Shown here one piece after another: positions 56,951 through 64,000 of a DNA stretch of 64,000 bases. A program made the translations under genes and the position numbers. The first letter of the stretch is position 1. Each line of letters starts with the position of its first letter. Location: positions 748,902-812,901 of the forward strand of contig MU394055.1 of the NCBI GenBank assembly GCA_022578605.1, written 5' to 3'. A model generated the notes under the pieces. It was given only the letters and a program-made list of their open reading frames with translations. It searched no databases and had not been told where the DNA came from. This DNA is from Camillea tinctor. Its lineage: Eukaryota; Ascomycota; Sordariomycetes; Xylariales; Xylariaceae.

Positions 56951-59628
56951 AGTAGGATTATGCATAACATACCCGCCTATCTACCTGTGCGAATGGCGCA
57001 ATAAGCCGCAGTGACGCATGGCACGGAGGAAGCATGTGGTACCGGCGGCAACACCAGGGCTGATTCGACGGAACGCTATCTGACGTTTATGCTGCTTTCC
57101 GGTGACAGATAGATAGATCTCCGTGAGGCAACATGGAGGCAAAGTGTCTGCCTTTTGAATCCTGGAATCATGATGGCCTAGATGGGGTTATTGTATGCGT
57201 CTAAGTCACATTGCCACGTAAAGACCTGGAAAGCATCTATCATCATCATGATCCATCGTAAAGCGAGGGGTAACCTACGCTCTGCGAATGGCCTGGCCAA
57301 GGCAATCGTCCTGTACTCCAGTCCCCCATAGCCTTTTCTCAGTCTCCTCTAGCAGAGCTGATCCATCTAAACCACCCCCAAAAAACCACGCTTTCTCTCA
57401 GCTCCTCAGGTCGTCAGTATAATAATATCTTTGCCCGGTGCCTAGGGTATACACCTTGGCTACGTAACGGGCCCGGGTTACACATTACCTTAGGCGTCCC
57501 CTGGTTCTTACACAAGTCATTATATCTTCCGAAGGTGTATTACTATTTTCTCACCTCACCTCCCCTTGTTTTACCTTAAACACCCGATGCGCCTATTTTT
57601 TTGCTTCTTTTTCTAACTCTTCATCAACGGAGAAGGCGACCGCGGCTGTTGCTGCGGATAATTATCGTTGCGTGGCCGTGTGTTAGAGATCTAACGTCGG
57701 GGATTTGCTGATGATTGCTGATGCCGATGCTGATGCTGATGAGCCATGGCGATGGGGGCGATTTTGGATATTATATCTTTCATGGCTAAAAAAACACAAA
57801 TAGCCTCGGTGTTGACGATTTGTAAACTTACCTCCTTCCCCCCCTTTTCTTATTATTCTGTCCTACACTGGCTCAGCCCTACCTATATTTGCAACGTGCT
57901 TCACGCGTGCCTCGAGCTGCGCATGTGGCATATCTGCTGCTGTGTCCCGTTCACCCACGCAACGCACCCCCTCCCCTCATCCACCTACGTACATACACCA
58001 ATACCGGATGTCATGTTATATGTAAGATGTGTGTATACACATACATATAACACATACATATGTATGTGTCAAGTGAGATTCGTGTTACACGGCAGTTCAC
58101 ATATCCCCCCCCTTCTCTTTCTCTCCGGGGTTCCCTCTATTTTTTTCTTCTTGAACATCCACATGGAAGATGTTTCGGGTAGCGGCATAACGGAAAATGC
58201 CAAGAACGTATATGCCCAAAGAAAATAGTCATCTCCCAATCCTCATGTCCCGAATCCATCTGCCGGGCAAAGGGAAAACAAGAACCACTTACAAGTAAAA
58301 GTCGATCATTATTCACATGTATAAGAAAGAGCCAGAATACTATAGGTAGAATATAGGCAGAAGGGTGGAGGGAAAGGAGAGGAGTTGGTGGGGGTAAAGG
58401 GGGGGTGATGAGAGGGAGAGGGGGAGGGGCTAAAAAGGGAAATGATGTCGAATTGATGTAAGAGGTATACCGAGCCGGAGGAGAAGGATAAGAAAAAAAG
58501 AAAAGAAAAAAAAAGAAATAATGGTCAAGGGTATAATAAAAAAGAAAGTAAAACCTACCTATCCAAGCCACGGGTTCTAGAAGTCCTCGAACAAGCCACT
58601 TTTGCGAGGTTTGTGGTTGAGAATGGGGACGTACCGAAGGTATCTAACCTGCCTTGCCGGGGCATCCCGTCCATTGATGTGCTACATACGTACGAGCTGA
58701 AGACCATTTCTAGGGTTCAGGTATTACAACCTACCTAGTGAGGTACTTACCTACAACTACATTCCCAGCATCCGACGTGAAACTTCAAGTAGTAATGGAA
58801 ACAAAAACATGGCGAATAGGGTAACGTTAAAAAAAAAGAAAAAGAAAAAAAGACACGCGGCTATTAATAGGCTTTTTGAATACATATTAATATCTTATTG
58901 GTGTATTCAGGTGCGTACACTAGGTATTGTTTAGGTAGTACCTCAACCTGCTTAACATGGGGATTCGGGTACTTGCACGTCCCGGGGGACGACGACCCTA
59001 GGTACATATCCTATTACATACAAGGCGAAGCTGGGCACCGAGTTGCGGGTCCCTCCTCTACATCGATGTGGGGTTTAGGGTGTAACATCCTTGTGTACAT
59101 ATTTACATACTACATCTCAACACATTATGCCAATTTGACAGCCAGGGTACAGGTATCATACGTACATTACAAGCTAAACTTAATAGATGTTGTTTATATG
59201 TTTAATTAACAGAGCCGGCATTTAATATATATCTCGTTATTTATGTAAGTAACTAGGTAAGTTACATGTGATTATTAAATTGCATAGTCAAGACAGTGAT
59301 AAGTTTTGGATGGTATGGTAAGGTATATAGGTTGCTCACTCTAAGTTGATACGTTCAAAACAAAAATCTGCCTACCTATTTTTTATTTTTATATTCATAT
59401 TTATTTTTCTATTCCAATTTTCTTTTCCTTTTTTCAGGAATATTTACCCCTACACCCCTCCCTCCCCACTCATGCAGGACTACTGCGAGGCAAGTAGGGG
59501 AGTAGATATGTATATGTATATGTAGGTTAGTTGTATGTACACACCGTCCTGCAAGGCACCCGATTGTAGGTTGCTTCTAATTCTAGTAGTAGTGGGGAAG
59601 TACTACGATGTATGGCCTATTTGTTGAC

Positions 59629-59655
59629 CCATCCATCCATCCATCCATCCATCCA
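59629..59655. repeat. (CCAT)n microsatellite
   Basis: Six to seven CCAT units. Confidence 0.9.
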
Positions 59656-59700
59656 CTACGGCCGCATAGGTAGGTGTGTATGTTGTGTTGTGTTGCTATG

Positions 59701-59702
<2 letters not shown>

Positions 59703-59733
<31 letters not shown>
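59703..59733. repeat. (TG)n microsatellite
   Basis: About 15 TG units, about 50 bp after the CCAT repeat. It is followed by a degenerate GGTGGTAGTGGTAGTGGTGA stretch. Confidence 0.9.
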
Positions 59734-59734
<1 letters not shown>

Positions 59735-62700
59735 GCGGTGGTAGTGGTAGTGGTGATGGTGATGGTGGTGGTGTGTATGTGTAAGTGAGTGCATCTATGT
59801 AACTTGGTACTTAGAGGTATGTTATGTATGTAACGCCCCTATCGGACGAACTTGTGGGTTCTCCGGAGGGTTTTTAATGATCGTACATCATGATGTATGT
59901 GTATATATTATATGTATGTAAGTTATGTCTATCTGCATGTCTGCATGTGTGTAGTGTACTACTAGTCAGTCTATAACGGTGTATAACTAATGCAAGGGCC
60001 TTAGTTGTTAGCTGAAGAAGGGTGGAGGAAAACGTACGACCCCTAAACTTTTAGGGGTCGTAAACTAATGTAGGTATGTCGGCGGTCAAACATGTGTTGT
60101 TGTACTGGAGGTTTAGTAGCGATGGTAGCATAGGATGTAGGTATGTTGGCTTCCAAGTGCCCCGTCGCATGGAAGTGCCTGATAGCCGTAGGTGGATGCT
60201 TCGGAATCGCGTATACCTGATGTATCGGATGATCGAAGTAGACCATGTGTGCGTGCGTACGGTCTCGACCCGAGGTCAATTCCTTGGGTGCCGGTTGAAG
60301 TTCATTAGCGATCTTCGCTTCAAGTCTCTTTCAACCTGTGATTGGCTGAGGGTATAATTGAACAGTTTACCTATATGATATTAGTTTATGTCAATCTGGT
60401 ATTTCAGTTGAAAGGATATCAACCAAGCACTAGGTAGTTGACCCTTGGTCAGCTGGTATATGTGGTACGTGTACCAAAGTATACCTTACTCACCAGATGT
60501 GCCTTGATGACAAGGTGCTTGCTACATACATGGTGCTAGTTGCTCAGGCTATAGAATGTCCGACTATAATCGGTATCAATACTGGTACTACTTGACCCCC
60601 GTACTACTTACATATAGGCCTTCAATACCTACTTAACCTGTATTTCTTATTGGTAAGTACACATATCAATACAACGTCAAAAGGCTTTGGTTACAGTTGA
60701 TCCAAAAAAACATGAAACGCCATGCCTGCAATATGCATTCGCGTATAAGTGAAAAGTCAACTTCTTATTAGTGTTTTTACGTCTTACAATAGCACATGCA
60801 ATAGGTCTACTTAAAAAAAAAAAGTGCGCAGTAGCTAAACTTAGGAGCTCTGTTAACTGACCAATAGCATCGTCGAACAGGAGAAGGAGGAGGGTGAGGG
60901 CCTCCAACTCCATTACCAGTTTCTCCACTACCACGCTGCATGTCAAGTTAGTAGTGCAGGTTATGTATGTCAATATGTAGTTGTATGTACACTACAGGAT
61001 GTGTATGCGGTAGCTGGCAAGTTGCATATGACACAATTAGTTCCCCTATAGCACATACACTAGTATGCAATGTACGTAGGTGGTATGTGATGTGTATGCG
61101 CTGTTTTGTTATGTATGTATGTATAATGTATGTAGGTTATCCATGTATGTATGCACATCTGGTGTGGGTGGCCTCACAGCGACCTACCTGCAAGGCGAGC
61201 AAGGCTAACCAATCTTACAATCTAGTAATCGATCAATTAATTAATTAGAACAGAATAAAATAAAATCAGAATCAATTAATCCTATCTATCTATGTGCATA
61301 TTGGCATGCCTATCGTGCATGCATTGTTGGTATAAGTCAACCTCGCTTCGGTTTGCCTAGGCTTATGTAACATCCCCTGCTACCTAGGTACCTATTGATT
61401 TTATTATTGCTATTGTTGTTATTGTTGTATTTGGTGGTGTGTAGGAAGCGATTCTACTACCTACCTACATGAACCCGACCTGGGCGGGAACTGCGTTAAA
61501 AAAGCGACGATGTTTCATCCACTGATGCATCATCGCGGTTCGCATTCCCGGTTGTCCATCTTTCCCAGCTCTTTGGAGGCCAATTGGGGTCTGGCCCCCA
61601 AAAGCAAGGATTAAGAGGGGTGGTACATACATATGTCTTACTGTCACGAGGGGTTCAATTGGAAGGTAAATGGAGTTGAATGACTACATACATATAGCTA
61701 CCTGAACGTATAATCATATCCAAAATAGCATATTGATATATACTAGCAGTAGGTTCGTGTATAGTTAGAACTTCTACGTAAACTATCCATTGAACCTATA
61801 TACCCGTTCAAATAAAATATGTATGTATATATGTATGGATGTACCTATGTGCCTATGTGCCTATAAGTACTTAAGTAGGTAACTATCGCATTCGGCATCA
61901 AATCCGCGCCGCGCATTACGTACTTAACGTCATCCCGTACGAGAATATCGCGCTACAACAAGAACCGCAGTTGGAAACAAAAAAAAAAGAAAACATGTTC
62001 GTATTTCCGGTATTTCAATTGCAAAAAAGATGTCCCGTGCATGTCTGCATACGTTATCCCGCCGCTTCCTACGAGCTTGTTTTTCATCCGCTCTGATTAT
62101 CCCATCCATGCCCATCCATCCGAGGTCATTATATTCTAGTCACATACACGCGTATGCGCATGTATGCAGGTATGCGTACGGGATTTTCAATGATGATGGC
62201 GATGGTGAGCATGATTATCCGTGTTACTTGACTTAAAAGAAGGATGAATTACCTTAAACTGCATCCCTTGCGGAACGGGCCTAATCCCTATCTTCGGCAC
62301 TCCCTCCGGCCTTTTCGTTTGTTGGCTTATTCGGAGACTGGGGGGAGGAGGGGAAACTGTTCCCAGCTTGGTTTTCTAGTGTAGTTTAAACCCACATATT
62401 TTCTTTTATTTTTTATCCAATATTTTTCTTCTTTTTTTCTTCGACATTGGCGACCTCTTTTCTATCTTTCTCTGGTTTGATTAGCCCTGGACGTTCAATA
62501 GAGGTAGCCAGCTGAGAAAGTTAGGCTTGCGCTACTGGTAGTGCTGACAAGATACGTTCTACATATCCCATATCATGCCAGTTTTAGTGTGGATTTAGAA
62601 CGTAGCTGTGCTGTGTAAGGAACCAGGGGTGTGTATTGCTTGTCTCTCGACTAAAGTTACATACTACTACAACAATTGACGGCTTACCTAATTTGAATCT

Positions 62701-64000
62701 CCGATCGTGAAACCTGGCGTAGATCATTCTAACCAATCCATTTGACAGAAATCATTGACCAGGGGGGGGAACCTGTAGATCATTCACCCCATTCATCATT
62801 TTGATAGAAAACTTTCTTACTATACCTATACCTGCATACATACATATTTACTCACATACCTGCTAATAATATAGGACAAGCATCTTATAGCAATTTACAG
62901 AATACACATAAACATGGGTGCTGGTTTCATCACAGCCGCAGTCGCGCAGAAGGCGGAGAGTAGTGGAACAGAGAAAAAGGTTTGAATTAGGAAACAGGAA
63001 CATCTTGGCACAGGGAAACATCATGAATGACATGGTGCGATCCTTTATCACGATGGGTCCCATGCGGCTTGGTTATGCACTTGAGACATCTATGAGCCTT
63101 TCAACTACAGCTGTCGTCATCTCACTCACAGCGCGAGATAGGTTTAACGAGTTGATACTGATTTACTTATTGCATCTGCAATTTATCAAAGTACCTAAAC
63201 TAGAGCGACCTGTCTTCTCGTAGCATAGGTCTATACAAGATCAGTTAACCTTCCTGTCCTCCGCTGTATAGTCTCTCTGAGAGGCAACTTTCTATGTGTT
63301 ATCAATCCTTCGTGCCAGACGGAGGTTAAAGCCTGCCGGCAGGACTACCCACTCCAGAGGTGGCTTGTTGACGACTTCGGAATGAAAAAGAGTTTGAAGA
63401 TCATTATCATGATCTTCGAGGCTGTGCCATGCAGACCGTAAATAATCATAACCGCCTCTCCCCACGACATAAAAATAAATAAGAAAAGGAAAAATAAAAA
63501 AGACAAACCTCTGGCCTCTTCTGCTCCCAGTCTAGCTGGAAGGACTTAGGCAACAAAGGATCTAGAGAGTACATGAGTACTGCTGCCTGAGCAGTATTAG
63601 ATAGAAGCACATGCAGTGCTGTACAAGGGGTAGGAGAAATAAAACCGTGCCCCGCAACGATATATGCTAGGAAAAGTAATAGAGATGAGAAACAAGAACT
63701 CCAAAGTTGAAACAAGCGGAGAGCTTCAAAATAGACCAAAGGAGGAAGAAGAATATAAAGAAAAAATAAAATAAAAATGAGGGGGAATGTAAACCTTAGT
63801 AAACCCAATTTCCTAGGAATGAGACCGGAAAGTAAAAGAAAAAGAAAACATCCAAAACATTGCAGAAAATTTCCCAATAATACCCTCCCTTAAACAAAAA
63901 AAAAACGCCTGGTATATTCCGGAAGCCCGTCAAGCCGATGCATTGGCCGTAAACTCTCCAAGATGCCGCGGTGGGAACATGGTCTATTCCCTCGAAAAGA

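Larger units (their letters stand above)
53776..64000. other. 10-kb gene-poor region with microsatellites
   Basis: No coding gene is supportable to the window end. The frames seen (for example 57746-58228 +, 58898-59209 +, 60677-60973 -, 63446-63877 -) are low-complexity or antisense to tracts and have no motif, conserved start or codon bias. Simple repeats are frequent and listed separately. TACCTAGGTA-type palindromes recur (about 54936-54960, 61383). A short frame at 62914 (MGAGFITAAVAQKAE...) has a Gly-2 start but stops after 23 codons. The region may hold long non-coding transcripts or the distant promoter of a gene beyond 64 kb. Confidence 0.5.

Noticed and set aside
57746..58228. 160-codon plus-strand frame
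   Set aside because: It crosses T/C-rich and CATACA-type repeats; cysteine/histidine-rich composition comes from simple sequence, and no motif is recognisable.
62914..62985. Short frame starting MGAGFITAAVAQK (possible N-myristoylated protein)
   Set aside because: It stops after 23 codons and no convincing donor site allows extension.
1..64000. CRISPR array, phage or bacterial operon features
   Set aside because: No regularly spaced identical repeats; gene structure is clearly eukaryotic with spliceosomal introns.

Overview
The window is nuclear DNA of a filamentous ascomycete, most likely a Sordariomycete. The evidence is many short introns (about 50-120 nt, with CTAAC/CTGAC-like branch sites and TAG/CAG acceptors), fungal-specific families (Zn2Cys6 regulator, PTH11-like receptor, fungal BTB and F-box proteins), an AT-rich block that looks mutated by RIP, and many intergenic copies of the palindrome TACCTAGGTA. 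I see no rRNA, tRNA, CRISPR array or bacterial operon structure. The species cannot be named from sequence alone.

Layout. 0-10.6 kb: a 5'-truncated KptA/Tpt1-like gene, a three-exon BTB gene, a GNAT acetyltransferase (-), an F-box protein (-), a small three-exon gene of unknown function (7.07-7.51 kb) and a T5orf172/GIY-YIG-like gene. 11.7-14.2 kb: a large coiled-coil protein, possibly of the spindle pole. 16.5-24.3 kb, an accessory-looking stretch: a small secreted-peptide candidate, a five-exon PTH11-like receptor (-), a six-exon Zn2Cys6 transcription factor (-) and a decayed FAD-linked oxidoreductase (-). 25.4-31.2 kb: a kinase with two WW-like segments (-), two hypothetical ORFs (the second with a GX3 repeat) and coatomer epsilon in four exons. 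32.3-33.9 kb: an AT-rich, gene-free block flanked by a 15-bp direct repeat spaced exactly 1800 bp apart. 35.6-53.8 kb, core genes: a HAD-family phosphatase, a C2-C2-EF-hand phosphatidylserine decarboxylase in five exons, an ADIP-domain coiled-coil protein and a TPR/F-box/LRR protein of the Pof3/Dia2 type (-). 53.8-64 kb: about 10 kb with no supportable gene but many microsatellites.

How the genes relate: most are unrelated housekeeping genes (vesicle coat, phospholipid synthesis, ubiquitin ligase, mitotic scaffold). The only group that looks functionally linked is regulator + receptor + oxidoreductase relic at 17-24 kb, which could be the remains of a secondary-metabolism or sensing locus. 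I found no clear new biological system. The best leads are the repeat-flanked AT block, the relic locus, the WW-kinase fusion, the GX3 protein and the spliced 99-residue gene. All exon models were built by hand from reading frame, splice-site consensus and remembered family patterns; no alignment or RNA data were available.
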